A DNA stretch of 26,932 nucleotides, from positions 1-26,932 of the IMG/VR virus record IMGVR_UViG_3300007735_000555. One strand, 5' to 3'. Positions 16,393 through 22,148 of the stretch are shown one piece after another. This stretch comes from a virus. The position numbers and the translations under genes are program-made. Under the pieces are notes generated by a model. The model was given only the letters and a program-made list of their open reading frames with translations, was not told the DNA's origin and searched no databases. Each line of letters opens with the position of its first letter. The first letter of the stretch is position 1.

Positions 16393-16458
16393 CTCCTCCA
16401 CGGGCAGAAGTGGAGGGGGAGGGAGGGTGAATCGCCCTACAACTACCTTGGAAGGGGT
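16393..16458 (+). promoter_or_regulatory. Leader element copy 2: hairpin plus ACCTTGGAAGGGGT
   Basis: CTCCTCCAC (16393-16401) pairs with GTGGAGGGG (16410-16418, with one T-G pair). A weaker AGGG/CCCT stem (16424-16438) follows, then the exact 14-mer ACCTTGGAAGGGGT (16445-16458), six bases before the ATG at 16465. It also shares CTATCTC and GGGCAGA with copy 1. Conserved 14-mer and layout but different stem sequences suggest that the structure is kept. Confidence 0.6.
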
Positions 16459-16464
16459 ATAAGA

Positions 16465-17043
16465 ATGAAAGAATACGTAGTACGCCGTTACTCATTCTCC
16501 GAATTGAATGAAGAGGCACGTGAGAAGGCGATAGACGATATACAGAGACACCTTCTTGAATGGCTAAGTGAGCGAGAGCTTACCGATTACCTAGAAGGTA
16601 AATTAGAAGAGGATCTAGGATCCTTACCCGAAGACATCACTATTGCCTACTCTCTTAGTTACTGCCAGGGAGACGGCGTGGCACTATATGGCAGAATCTA
16701 CAAGCGCGAGGCTCCAAGCCTTACGTGGCCAGAAGGATCTTATTATGTAGATCTAGTACGCAATTCTTGGAGTAATCATTACTCTCACTACAATACTTTC
16801 AACGTGGAGCTAGGTAATGAGAATGCTGAACCCATTGACTTATCTGGATCTCATATTGAAGAGCAACTACGTACTCTATGCAAGAAATTAGAGAGACTAG
16901 GCTATAAATATATAGAGAATGAAACTAGCCGTGAAAGTGCTATTTCATTCTTGAAAGATCAAGAGTCAGAAGAAGAAGGATCATTCTTAGACGACGGCAC
17001 TAGAGATCTACCCCGTGGAATTGTGCAGAAGGTGAGCGCATAA
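16465..17043 (+). CDS. Conserved phage protein of unknown function, 192 aa
   Basis: This is the largest protein of the small-gene chain. It opens with YSFSELNEEAREKAIDDIQR (about 9-28) and has a middle part with IAYSLSYCQGDGVALYGRIY (about 60-79), a pattern I know from phage hypothetical proteins of several hosts. An aromatic, His-rich part (SWSNHYSHYNTFNVEL) and an acidic C-terminus follow. The strong ribosome site GGAAGGGG in its leader suggests high expression. Its function is not known to me. The TAA overlaps the next ATG. Confidence 0.7.
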   Translation: MKEYVVRRYSFSELNEEAREKAIDDIQRHLLEWLSERELTDYLEGKLEEDLGSLPEDITIAYSLSYCQGDGVALYGRIYKREAPSLTWPEGSYYVDLVRNSWSNHYSHYNTFNVELGNENAEPIDLSGSHIEEQLRTLCKKLERLGYKYIENETSRESAISFLKDQESEEEGSFLDDGTRDLPRGIVQKVSA

Positions 17044-17201
17044 TGAAAGATTATGTAGTGCTAGTTACTTTAAGGAATGAAGCGATCTCACTAGGAGCCG
17101 ATAGTGATAGCGAGGCCTTATCACGGGCCAAGCTCATAATTGCAGAAGAGTATGGAGATAGCGTGGCGAATGACGCCACCTACGAATTGGAGGGTGAGTA
17201 A
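17043..17201 (+). CDS. Small protein of unknown function, 52 aa
   Basis: It starts MKDYVVLVTLRNEAISLGAD and continues with a helix (SEALSRAKLIIAEEYGD) and an acidic end. This beta-strand-then-helix layout suggests a small alpha/beta domain. The ATG overlaps the preceding TAA and its TAA overlaps the next ATG, each by one base. The final ELEGE codons form GGAGGGTGAG ahead of the next start. No recognised family. Confidence 0.5.
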   Translation: MKDYVVLVTLRNEAISLGADSDSEALSRAKLIIAEEYGDSVANDATYELEGE

Positions 17202-17488
17202 TGAGTGAATACGATTACAACGTTATCTTTACGGGTAACTATTGGAGCTTAACTACCAAGATCTCCATTGATATAGACGATACGACGGGTAATCTAAGTG
17301 ATGATAGCCGTGAGCTAGCGTTAGATAGGGCTAATGAGGCTATTCGTGGTGAGCTTGGAATAGATCCTATTAATTTCGCTCACTCTACTAACGTGGCATT
17401 ACTACTAGACGACGAAGAAATCTGGCTTGAAGGGTTAGGCGAATACCCGCCTATCCACGTATCGGTAATAGAAGAGGAGGGGAAGTAA
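17201..17488 (+). CDS. Small protein of unknown function, 95 aa
   Basis: The N-terminal part looks like beta strands (YNVIFTGNYWSLTTKISIDI). An Asp-rich segment and a helix (RELALDRANEAIRGEL, about 37-52) follow, and then strands with VALLLDDEEIWLEGLG. It resembles its 52-residue upstream neighbour in layout (strand, acidic segment, helix), so the two may be related. One-base overlaps on both sides show coupled translation. Function unknown. Confidence 0.55.
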   Translation: MSEYDYNVIFTGNYWSLTTKISIDIDDTTGNLSDDSRELALDRANEAIRGELGIDPINFAHSTNVALLLDDEEIWLEGLGEYPPIHVSVIEEEGK

Positions 17489-17589
17489 TGAGTAAACTAA
17501 TCTGCCACGCAGAAGATTGTGATAATTCTACAAGCGAAACATTCTTCCATTGTGAGCAACACGGTGGAGAAGACGGAGAGGGGGAGTAA
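17488..17589 (+). CDS. Cys/His microprotein, 33 aa
   Basis: Cys6, His7, Cys11, Cys22 and His25 (ICHAEDC and HCEQH) could form one small zinc site. The C-terminus is Gly/Glu/Asp-rich and doubles at the nucleotide level as GGAGAGGGGGAG ribosome site for the next gene. Both ends overlap neighbours by one base. At 33 codons the coding call rests on these overlaps and the ordered Cys/His placement. Confidence 0.45.
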   Translation: MSKLICHAEDCDNSTSETFFHCEQHGGEDGEGE

Positions 17590-17729
17590 TGAATCAAGAA
17601 TCAATGAGCTGGAGTGAGATAGCACAATTGACACACGCTACCCAAGTGGAGAATTTTGGTTGGTGTTCGTGTGAAGATAATGAAGGTAATGAAAATCCAT
17701 ATAGCGACTGTCCGAAGGAGGATAAGTAA
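17589..17729 (+). CDS. Small acidic protein with three Cys, 46 aa
   Basis: A helical N-terminal half (SMSWSEIAQLTHATQVENF) is followed by WCSC (25-28), an Asn/Glu-rich loop and DCP (40-42). Three Cys are not a full ribbon, so metal binding would need dimerisation or another ligand such as His16. AAGGAGG near its 3' end serves the next gene. One-base overlaps on both sides. Family unknown. Confidence 0.45.
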   Translation: MNQESMSWSEIAQLTHATQVENFGWCSCEDNEGNENPYSDCPKEDK

Positions 17730-17971
17730 TGAGTGAAGAGAAATCAGTAACGCACGTGGTAACCGTGGTGATCCACGCTGGATCTAAGTGGAATAAGGTA
17801 GAACTATTCGATTTTAGCGGTGGCGAACCTACCCCGTTAGCTTCGGGTGAGGGAAGTAATTGGCGAACGGCGTTAGGTGAGGCGTTATCTAAGATCACGC
17901 TATCGTCAGACACGCCAGAGAAGAGCGTGAGTGATGTAATGAAGGAGATCAAAGAGGAGGAGGGTGAGTAA
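17729..17971 (+). CDS. Small protein of unknown function, 80 aa
   Basis: A beta-strand start (THVVTVVIHAGSKWNKVELF, about 8-27) leads to a Gly/Pro/Ser-rich loop with NWRTALGEALSKITL (about 44-58) and an acidic helical end (VSDVMKEIKEEEGE). A Trp and conserved-looking loop suggest a true fold. It is coupled to both neighbours through one-base overlaps. An antisense frame across it is a chance ORF without ribosome site. Confidence 0.55.
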   Translation: MSEEKSVTHVVTVVIHAGSKWNKVELFDFSGGEPTPLASGEGSNWRTALGEALSKITLSSDTPEKSVSDVMKEIKEEEGE

Positions 17972-18171
17972 TGGGATACGAGCCACGCCTAGATGATGAT
18001 ATTGCGCTAGGTATTGAGGAGGAGGTAGAGCCTATTAAATGCTTTAGATGTAGTGATGAGCTAGATGAGGATGAGATAGTGTGGGCCGATATTGAAGGCC
18101 AGATAGTGAAAGAAGGCAACGATACTGCGTGGTGCGTATCGTGCTTACCAAGCGAGGAGGAGAGCAAGTGA
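17971..18171 (+). CDS. Zinc-ribbon-like acidic protein, 66 aa
   Basis: CFRC (24-27) and CVSC (55-58), 27 residues apart, form a probable treble of strands around one zinc. The intervening sequence DELDEDEIVWADIEGQIV is strongly acidic. The N-terminus is also acidic, so DNA binding is unlikely and a protein partner is more plausible. The start overlaps the previous TAA and the stop overlaps the next GTG by four bases. No named family. Confidence 0.6.
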   Translation: MGYEPRLDDDIALGIEEEVEPIKCFRCSDELDEDEIVWADIEGQIVKEGNDTAWCVSCLPSEEESK

Positions 18172-18281
18172 ATAAAACTAGCAAGTTGCCATACTGTGAA
18201 GTATGCGAGGAGTATAACTTTACTTGTGAGGATTGCGGGTTCTGTAAAGAGTGTGACGAGTGCGAGGGAGAGAGTAAATGA
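18168..18281 (+). CDS. Cys-rich microprotein with CxxC ladder, 37 aa
   Basis: Seven Cys occur in 37 residues: Cys10, 13, 20, 23, 26, 29 and 32. The last five are spaced exactly every third residue (TCEDCGFCKECDEC). Ferredoxins use CxxCxxCxxxC, so this is similar but not identical, and a metallothionein-like or multi-zinc cluster is an alternative. The GTG overlaps the previous TGA (GTGA) and its TGA overlaps the next ATG (ATGA). The Cys density and the overlaps both support a real gene. Confidence 0.55.
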   Translation: MNKTSKLPYCEVCEEYNFTCEDCGFCKECDECEGESK

Positions 18282-18445
18282 ATAAAGAATACTGGCTAGC
18301 TAAGGCAGAGTTATGCCGTGATCTGGCATTGATCCAAATACAACAAGAGGAGACGGAGAAGGAGGCGGGGATGAACCTAATGAGAATGACCTACGCATTG
18401 TCTATGGTAGATGTATATTCAGAAGGGCAGGGGGAGAATGAGTGA
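18278..18445 (+). CDS. Small helical protein, 55 aa
   Basis: The product is almost entirely helix-forming: WLAKAELCRDLALIQIQQEE followed by EKEAGMNLMRMTYALSMVDV. It is amphipathic rather than a membrane helix and may dimerise. The ATG overlaps the previous TGA by four bases and the stop overlaps the next gene by eight. The 3' codons provide GCAGGGGGAGA as ribosome site. No family. Confidence 0.5.
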   Translation: MNKEYWLAKAELCRDLALIQIQQEETEKEAGMNLMRMTYALSMVDVYSEGQGENE

Positions 18446-18689
18446 TGTAATTGCATTCCACCCACGTGTATCCACGCTTGTGAATCTATATGAGATAGTA
18501 GATGGGAAGGGTGAGGCAATTTGGGGTGGCAACGATACGCACGAAGCTATTCGATATCTACGCAATAGCCCTGTCAATTGCAGGATCCTTGTATCGGGCT
18601 GGGAGAGTGACGAGGAAGATGCTCACCTAGTGGGCCAACCCATTGACATAACCAAATTGGTCTATGCCGTATTAGCGGTGAATCAATGA
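18438..18689 (+). CDS. Small alpha/beta protein of unknown function, 83 aa
   Basis: The ATG at 18438 follows GCAGGGGGAGA, and an earlier in-frame start at 18411 lacks such a site. The product has a strand (NLYEIVDGKGEAIWGGND, about 15-32), a helix (THEAIRYLRNSP), a strand (CRILVSGWES) and a C-terminal hydrophobic helix (DITKLVYAVLAVNQ). This looks like a compact fold with Trp and Gly in turns. Its TGA overlaps the next ATG. Function unknown. Confidence 0.55.
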   Translation: MSDVIAFHPRVSTLVNLYEIVDGKGEAIWGGNDTHEAIRYLRNSPVNCRILVSGWESDEEDAHLVGQPIDITKLVYAVLAVNQ

Positions 18690-18769
18690 GCTATGTCTTG
18701 GGTTTATTAGCCGTAATGCTGGTGGCATATGCCCTCATTGTATGGGAGAATAATATCAATGGAGAATGA
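18686..18769 (+). CDS. Single-helix membrane microprotein, 27 aa
   Basis: Residues 3-20 (YVLGLLAVMLVAYALIVW) make one clear membrane helix, with ENNINGE outside it. The ATG overlaps the previous TGA (ATGA) and the 3' end overlaps the next gene by 11 bases. Short single-pass phage proteins of this size often modulate holins or host membrane enzymes. That is only a possibility here. Confidence 0.45.
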   Translation: MSYVLGLLAVMLVAYALIVWENNINGE

Positions 18770-19043
18770 GAAGCGATTGGCGAGTGCTGCAAAGCAGGCC
18801 GTCTATTACCGCAACTATCGAAGAGCAAGGGATCGCGCCCTGGTGAAGTTGGCACAAACCTACCCAGACGCATATAAAGAATTGCTGGAGAAGGAGAAGG
18901 TGAGTGATGAGCAAGAAGGCAAAGCGTGGATTGATCTTAACGGTACTACTATTAGTCCTCGTATCGTTGCACGTGCAAAAGCTAGGGGAATTACCCTTAC
19001 CCAAACCGATACAAACCAAGGCAACAATGGAGGAGAAGGTTGA
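18759..19043 (+). CDS. Basic helical protein of unknown function, 94 aa (frame overlaps transglycosylase gene)
   Basis: The ATG at 18759 is preceded by GGGAG. The N-terminal half is a basic helical unit (YYRNYRRARDRALVKLAQTY, about 16-35), then PDAYKELLEKEKV. The C-terminal half has GKAWIDLNGTTISPRIVARA (about 52-71) and RAKARGITL. The pattern of a short helix pair and a conserved-looking C-terminal motif is familiar from actinophage hypothetical proteins and could bind nucleic acid. From 18907 onward the same DNA also encodes the start of the transglycosylase in the +1 frame. The stop overlaps the next gene's TTG. Confidence 0.65.
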   Translation: MENEKRLASAAKQAVYYRNYRRARDRALVKLAQTYPDAYKELLEKEKVSDEQEGKAWIDLNGTTISPRIVARAKARGITLTQTDTNQGNNGGEG

Positions 19044-19332
19044 GAACAAACGACTCGCATACAAGTTTAGTAAAGCTCTCGGATATACGAGAGCAGAAAC
19101 GACGTGCCTTATACGACTTTGGTCCCGTGAATCCCGCTTCGACCACCTTGGTTTCCCAAAGAACTCTAAGGGCAAACCAGCTTCGTCAGCTTTCGGAATT
19201 GCTCAGCTCCTTGGAGAACGTAGTAGAGAGCCTGAACTACAAATCCTTCACGGTCTACGATACATTGAGCACCGCTATTCAGGAAGTGCGTGTCGCGCTC
19301 TCAGACACAGCAACAGACGTGGATGGTACTGA
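18907..19332 (+). CDS. Lytic transglycosylase-like cell-wall hydrolase with N-terminal signal anchor, 141 aa
   Basis: It would cleave the MurNAc-GlcNAc bond of peptidoglycan. Residues 1-7 are basic (MSKKAKR), and 8-22 are a hydrophobic helix without a clear cleavage site, so a signal anchor is likely. The C-terminal domain (about 58-141) has LIRLWSRESRFDH with the presumed catalytic Glu75, then SSAFGIAQLLGE (93-104), GLRYIEHRY (116-124) and ALRHSNRRGWY (131-141). This motif order is that of SLT/lysozyme-like domains in actinobacterial proteins. ATG at 18907 (or GTG at 18904) has AAGGAGAAGG upstream. The entire gene lies in another frame over the 94- and 100-residue genes. Confidence 0.8.
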   Translation: MSKKAKRGLILTVLLLVLVSLHVQKLGELPLPKPIQTKATMEEKVENKRLAYKFSKALGYTRAETTCLIRLWSRESRFDHLGFPKNSKGKPASSAFGIAQLLGERSREPELQILHGLRYIEHRYSGSACRALRHSNRRGWY

Positions 19333-19342
19333 TATAATCTGA
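19040..19342 (+). CDS. Helical protein overlapping the transglycosylase in another frame, 100 aa
   Basis: The TTG at 19040 overlaps the preceding TGA and has GGAGGAGAAGG just upstream, the coupling style of this operon. The product starts with a basic part (KLSDIREQKRRALYDFGPVN) and continues with a long helix (LRANQLRQLSELLSSLENVV, about 43-62) and an acidic end (DTATDVDGTDII). The composition looks like a real protein. All but the last ten bases also encode the transglycosylase. With no recognised homologue, it may be real or a permissive shadow, and I lean towards real. Confidence 0.5.
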   Translation: MRTNDSHTSLVKLSDIREQKRRALYDFGPVNPASTTLVSQRTLRANQLRQLSELLSSLENVVESLNYKSFTVYDTLSTAIQEVRVALSDTATDVDGTDII

Positions 19343-19368
19343 ACCACTCATTCCGTCCGAGTAATAAA

Positions 19369-19404
19369 AACCCCACCATAACCCTTCCTGTGGTGGGGTT
19401 CTTT
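19369..19404. terminator. Bidirectional intrinsic terminator
   Basis: AACCCCACCA (19369-19378) pairs perfectly with TGGTGGGGTT (19391-19400). TTCTTT follows on the plus side and an A-rich TAATAAAAA precedes it, giving a U-tract for minus-strand transcripts. It sits exactly between the convergent ends of the plus small-gene operon and the minus replication operon, whose last stop is at 19403. Confidence 0.85.
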
Positions 19405-19576
19405 ACTTATCGGTAGAGTAAAAGCCTTTACCCTTAAAGGTAACCGAAGGTGAATCCCATACTCGATTCATAATCTCGTGACAATCAAAGCACATAGGAG
19501 TAGATGCCTCCTCGTGGATAGAACGCTCAACCGATACAGTTGAATTACACTTACCACACTTGTAGTCATAGATCAT
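19403..19576 (-). CDS. FmdB-type zinc-ribbon protein, 57 aa
   Basis: The sequence starts MIYDYKCGKCNSTVSVERSI, with Cys7/Cys10 and Cys29/Cys32 (MCFDC), then WDSPSVTFKGKGFYSTD near the end. This is the layout of the FmdB/CxxC_CXXC_SSSS zinc-ribbon family: MPxYxYxCxxC at the start and a FxGxGFYxTD end. The family is called putative regulatory, and its biochemical role is not established. It is the last gene of the minus operon. The ATG overlaps the preceding TGA (ATGA), and its stop lies against the terminator. Confidence 0.85.
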   Translation of the reverse strand: MIYDYKCGKCNSTVSVERSIHEEASTPMCFDCHEIMNRVWDSPSVTFKGKGFYSTDK

Positions 19577-19956
19577 AGCTTTACTGCCTCTTCAATCGGT
19601 AAGTAACCTACTAACTTATCAATCTTATTGTTACGCGAGAACTCAGTAGTCGCTGGCATTCTATGGGTGAACCATTCAGGTTCTGGTATATCCATTAAGT
19701 CAAAAGAAAAGACCCCTTCTGGGGTCGAGTTGATATAGAAGGGGTTGAGATCTCGCTCTGCCGCCTGGGTAATAAGCTTTCGATACTTGAACTCTTCAAT
19801 CAGTAGCGTAGGATAGTGTGTATTACGACACTTCAACTCTATGTATGCAGCAGAGTCACGACTAATACAATCAAAGGAGTCATAGATACCCTCTGACTTC
19901 TGTAAGTCTGGGTACTTGTTATCCATTAAGAATAGAAATAGATCTAACTCTTTCAT
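19573..19956 (-). CDS. Candidate PD-(D/E)XK nuclease-like protein, 127 aa
   Basis: The segment GIYDSFDCISRDSAAYIELK places Asp29 ten residues before the Glu40-x-Lys42 pair, followed by a helix with Tyr/Lys (EEFKYRKLITQAAE). This spacing fits the D...ExK core of the restriction-endonuclease-like fold, with C-terminal strands (FYINSTPEGVFSFDL) completing it. Its substrate is unknown; small phage relatives act in repair, recombination or host DNA breakdown. Both ends overlap neighbours by four bases. The family call is from motif spacing only. Confidence 0.5.
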   Translation of the reverse strand: MKELDLFLFLMDNKYPDLQKSEGIYDSFDCISRDSAAYIELKCRNTHYPTLLIEEFKYRKLITQAAERDLNPFYINSTPEGVFSFDLMDIPEPEWFTHRMPATTEFSRNNKIDKLVGYLPIEEAVKL

Positions 19957-20108
19957 ACTTCACCATTTCCAACCCCAGAATGTCCTTCCCAACCTTGCCT
20001 TTTGTGAATAGAACTATTTTTAGAATGACGATTTAATAATTTTTCTAATTGAAGTTCCGTATTAGCATTTATACTTACACCACAAATACACTTAAAGCTG
20101 TATGTCAT
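19953..20108 (-). CDS. Small basic protein, 51 aa
   Basis: This ORF fills the gap between the sigma-like gene and the nuclease-like gene. It overlaps both by four bases (ATGA at each junction), strong support for coding. The N-terminus has YSFKCICGVSINA with two Cys. A helix (ELQLEKLLNRHSKNSS) and a Gly-rich end (GWEGHSGVGNG) follow. Two Cys plus His29/His36 could hold a metal, but the pattern is loose. Function unknown. Confidence 0.55.
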   Translation of the reverse strand: MTYSFKCICGVSINANTELQLEKLLNRHSKNSSIHKRQGWEGHSGVGNGEV

Positions 20109-20737
20109 TGCCACGGGTTGTCACCGCCTAAACCATTCTGCACCTTGCGTAATGCGCTGGTGCATCTGCGATCTGCAGTAGATACTGCACACTCTAAGAC
20201 GTGCGCTACTTGTTGCAAAGTCTGACCCTCGTGGTAGCGCATACGAAGTATGGTCTGGTCTTCTACTTCGAGCTTCAGATAAGAACGTTTGACATCAATC
20301 AAGGTAGCAAGCAGGTTGCCACCTTCTGCTGGAACGCTAGGTTTTTTAGGAGAGCCATCATTGATGAGGTTCTGAGCCTGTTCTAGCACCGTATCATCAA
20401 CGATGGATGCAATAACGTGTGGCAATACTTGTGCAATCATAGCTGTATCGTAGAAGGCTTCATCACCTGTGCGATAGCCAGACTTGGCGGCCTTCTCTTT
20501 GCGAGCATAACGCTCAGCAGTACGCTTCATCTGCCAAGCTATACGCTTCTCATTGATAACACGTTGGACTGGATTAGGTTCATTAAGCATCTCATCAAAC
20601 TGTTTGCCACGTGTTAATGCCCAAGCAAGGCACTCTTGCAGGACATCATCTCGTTCTACGTAGTTACGAAAGCGACGTGCTATTGCACTAGCAACGCTGG
20701 GTGCTATGTCGTAAATAGATTTATGTAGTTCAGTCAC
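20105..20737 (-). CDS. Sigma-factor-like protein, 210 aa
   Basis: The N-terminal part (about 11-45) with FRNYVERDDVLQECLAWALT resembles sigma-70 region 2. The C-terminal part (159-199), DQTILRMRYHEGQTLQQVAH and then STADRRCTSALRKV, is a region-4 helix-turn-helix that would contact the -35 element. Between them is a charged linker. The length and two-domain layout fit a group-4-type or phage sigma factor that would steer host RNA polymerase to phage promoters. The start is GTG at 20737, overlapping the previous gene by eight bases. A sigma-like DNA-binding regulator without polymerase binding is the main alternative. Confidence 0.7.
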   Translation of the reverse strand: MTELHKSIYDIAPSVASAIARRFRNYVERDDVLQECLAWALTRGKQFDEMLNEPNPVQRVINEKRIAWQMKRTAERYARKEKAAKSGYRTGDEAFYDTAMIAQVLPHVIASIVDDTVLEQAQNLINDGSPKKPSVPAEGGNLLATLIDVKRSYLKLEVEDQTILRMRYHEGQTLQQVAHVLECAVSTADRRCTSALRKVQNGLGGDNPWQ

Positions 20738-21119
20738 AGTCAGGTAGCACCAAATCTATAGTGTGTTGGATGTTGAGCAGTTTGATAGCAAGGAAATCTA
20801 TGTAGTTACTAGCATCTGCTAGTTCTTCAACTAATTCTCTAATAGTATCTGCGGTAGTAAAGGACTCAAACTTCTGTCCTTGTGCTATCGCATATTGCTC
20901 GTGTCCTACACCCTTAACACGCATAGCACGTAAAGATGCAAAAGCCTCAATGAAAGAAGTTAAATCCTCAGTGCTTACACCCATTGCACGATAGCCAACA
21001 ACAGCTAAGTGATCTACTAACGGGTTGGTATGGGCTTTATTATCAGTATCTCTTTGGACTTGTCTAGGTTCAGGACCTGAAAGCCCATATGCTGCAAAGT
21101 CTGTACCACTATGGTCCAT
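20730..21119 (-). CDS. MazG-like helical protein (tentative), 129 aa
   Basis: The C-terminal helix RELVEELADASNYIDFLAIK (about 94-113) resembles the second metal-binding helix of all-alpha NTP pyrophosphatases (MazG/dUTPase type), where EExxD residues bind magnesium. The usual first ExxE helix 12-28 residues earlier is not evident, so activity is uncertain. Upstream, HEQYAIAQGQKFESF (about 74-88) is also found in such phage proteins. If active, it would hydrolyse a nucleotide, fitting the replication setting. The ATG at 21119 follows the Toprim gene's stop after a short gap. Confidence 0.4.
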   Translation of the reverse strand: MDHSGTDFAAYGLSGPEPRQVQRDTDNKAHTNPLVDHLAVVGYRAMGVSTEDLTSFIEAFASLRAMRVKGVGHEQYAIAQGQKFESFTTADTIRELVEELADASNYIDFLAIKLLNIQHTIDLVLPDCD

Positions 21120-21125
21120 TCAGCA

Positions 21126-21776
21126 TCACTCACCCTTCTCACCTAGTAACAAAGCCCTCGTTGCATCTAAGCCTTTGGCTAGATAGAAGTCATTGATGTC
21201 CATTGATGGGGGTAATGTTACTATTGTGCTATTAGAAACCTCTTGCGCGACACGCTTAGCAAACTCAGCGCCAGGATTAGTCCCATCCTCTTTAATATCA
21301 TTATCACCAATAACAAATACAGTATCGTAGCCAGTAAATAGCTTTGGAAAATGTGGCTTCCAAGCTTGTACACCAGGTACACCTACTGCTGGTATTCCTA
21401 TAAGTCCAGATAAAATCACAGTATCTAACTCACCTTCACACACCGCGATATAAGATGAGTCAATAGTAATGTCCCCTACATTGTATAGATGCGCCTTCTG
21501 TCCTGTTGGAGATCCATACTTTGGTTTGCCATCATCTAGTCGGCGAAACTTAAAGCCTACGCAACTACCACTAGCTGTCATATAGGGTATAGATAACCAG
21601 CCTTGGTGCATCTCGTGTCCATTAATAGGGTTAACGACAGTACCCAACGAGTACTGGTGCGCAACTACATCAGATATTCCACGTTCTTCTAGATAACCTA
21701 GAGCCTCCGCGCTTATGTTTTGGCTGTATTGTTTGGCCGCTTCCGTTAATGATTTCGATTGCGCGATTGAGGGCAT
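21126..21776 (-). CDS. DNA primase, Toprim (catalytic) part, 216 aa
   Basis: This is the primer-synthesis half of a DnaG-like primase. An N-terminal helical segment with ALGYLEERGISDVVAHQYSL (25-44) precedes the Toprim core: VCEGELDTVILSG (112-124, catalytic Glu), VFVIGDND (153-160, metal-binding Asp pair) and SMDINDFYL (191-199). The ATG at 21776 has GGAG seven bases upstream; a longer ORF from 21812 is possible. The first 107 bases overlap the zinc-finger half in the +1 frame, so a full primase would need two chains or a +1 frameshift. Confidence 0.8.
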   Translation of the reverse strand: MPSIAQSKSLTEAAKQYSQNISAEALGYLEERGISDVVAHQYSLGTVVNPINGHEMHQGWLSIPYMTASGSCVGFKFRRLDDGKPKYGSPTGQKAHLYNVGDITIDSSYIAVCEGELDTVILSGLIGIPAVGVPGVQAWKPHFPKLFTGYDTVFVIGDNDIKEDGTNPGAEFAKRVAQEVSNSTIVTLPPSMDINDFYLAKGLDATRALLLGEKGE

Positions 21777-22047
21777 CCTTAAACTCCAAATTCTCTTTGT
21801 GCATAACAACATCTACTGAGCTACCACCCTTACCGCAGGTGTGACAAAAGTATAGGTTGTCATACGTATTTATTACAGCACTACGTCTGCTGTCTGTATG
21901 TATGCAGCAACGAACTGATGCTGACTTACCTTCTCTTACTTCTCCACCGTAATAGGAAACAATAGTTCCTATGGGGATTGAAGTTGCATCAACGGCACCT
22001 TTGTATCTGCCCGCTTTACGTATCCTGGACCAGTCTTGTGCTGGCAT
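21670..22047 (-). CDS. DNA primase, CHC2 zinc-finger part, 125 aa
   Basis: Cys47 or 48, His50, Cys68 and Cys71 (RCCIHTD and FCHTCGKGG) form the CHC2 zinc finger that positions DnaG primases on single-stranded template. The typical SVDVVMHKENLEFKDALNRA helix follows (78-97). The last 28 or so residues (SGQTIQPKHKRGG...) look like out-of-frame sequence, since the adjacent frame there carries the natural linker of the Toprim half. ATG at 22047 is chosen because AAAGGGG precedes it; a GTG at 22053 is possible. Confidence 0.8.
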   Translation of the reverse strand: MPAQDWSRIRKAGRYKGAVDATSIPIGTIVSYYGGEVREGKSASVRCCIHTDSRRSAVINTYDNLYFCHTCGKGGSSVDVVMHKENLEFKDALNRAIEIINGSGQTIQPKHKRGGSRLSRRTWNI

Positions 22048-22148
22048 ACACACCCCTTTGCATCACACTTGTCGTGCCAATGAGCTGAACGCTTGTAATG
22101 AGCAAGACCGTTCTCTTCTCCACCTTTAAGACAGTTCGGGCAAATCAT
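21969..22148 (-). CDS. Cys/His-rich small protein overlapping primase start, 59 aa
   Basis: ICPNC (2-6), three His (17, 23, 25), Cys28 and CVC (33-35) make a plausible small zinc-binding unit within the first 37 residues. The first part is coding with no other claimant, while the last 79 bases overlap the primase zinc-finger gene in another frame and are probably just run-on to the next stop. The ATG at 22148 overlaps the upstream small gene by 23 bases. Function unknown. Confidence 0.5.
   Translation of the reverse strand: MICPNCLKGGEENGLAHYKRSAHWHDKCDAKGCVCQHKTGPGYVKRADTKVPLMQLQSP

Noticed and set aside
18756-19175. 139-codon antisense ORF opposite the transglycosylase region
   Set aside because: It is opposite a stretch already coded in two plus frames, lies against the operon direction, and its product shows no sensible motif.
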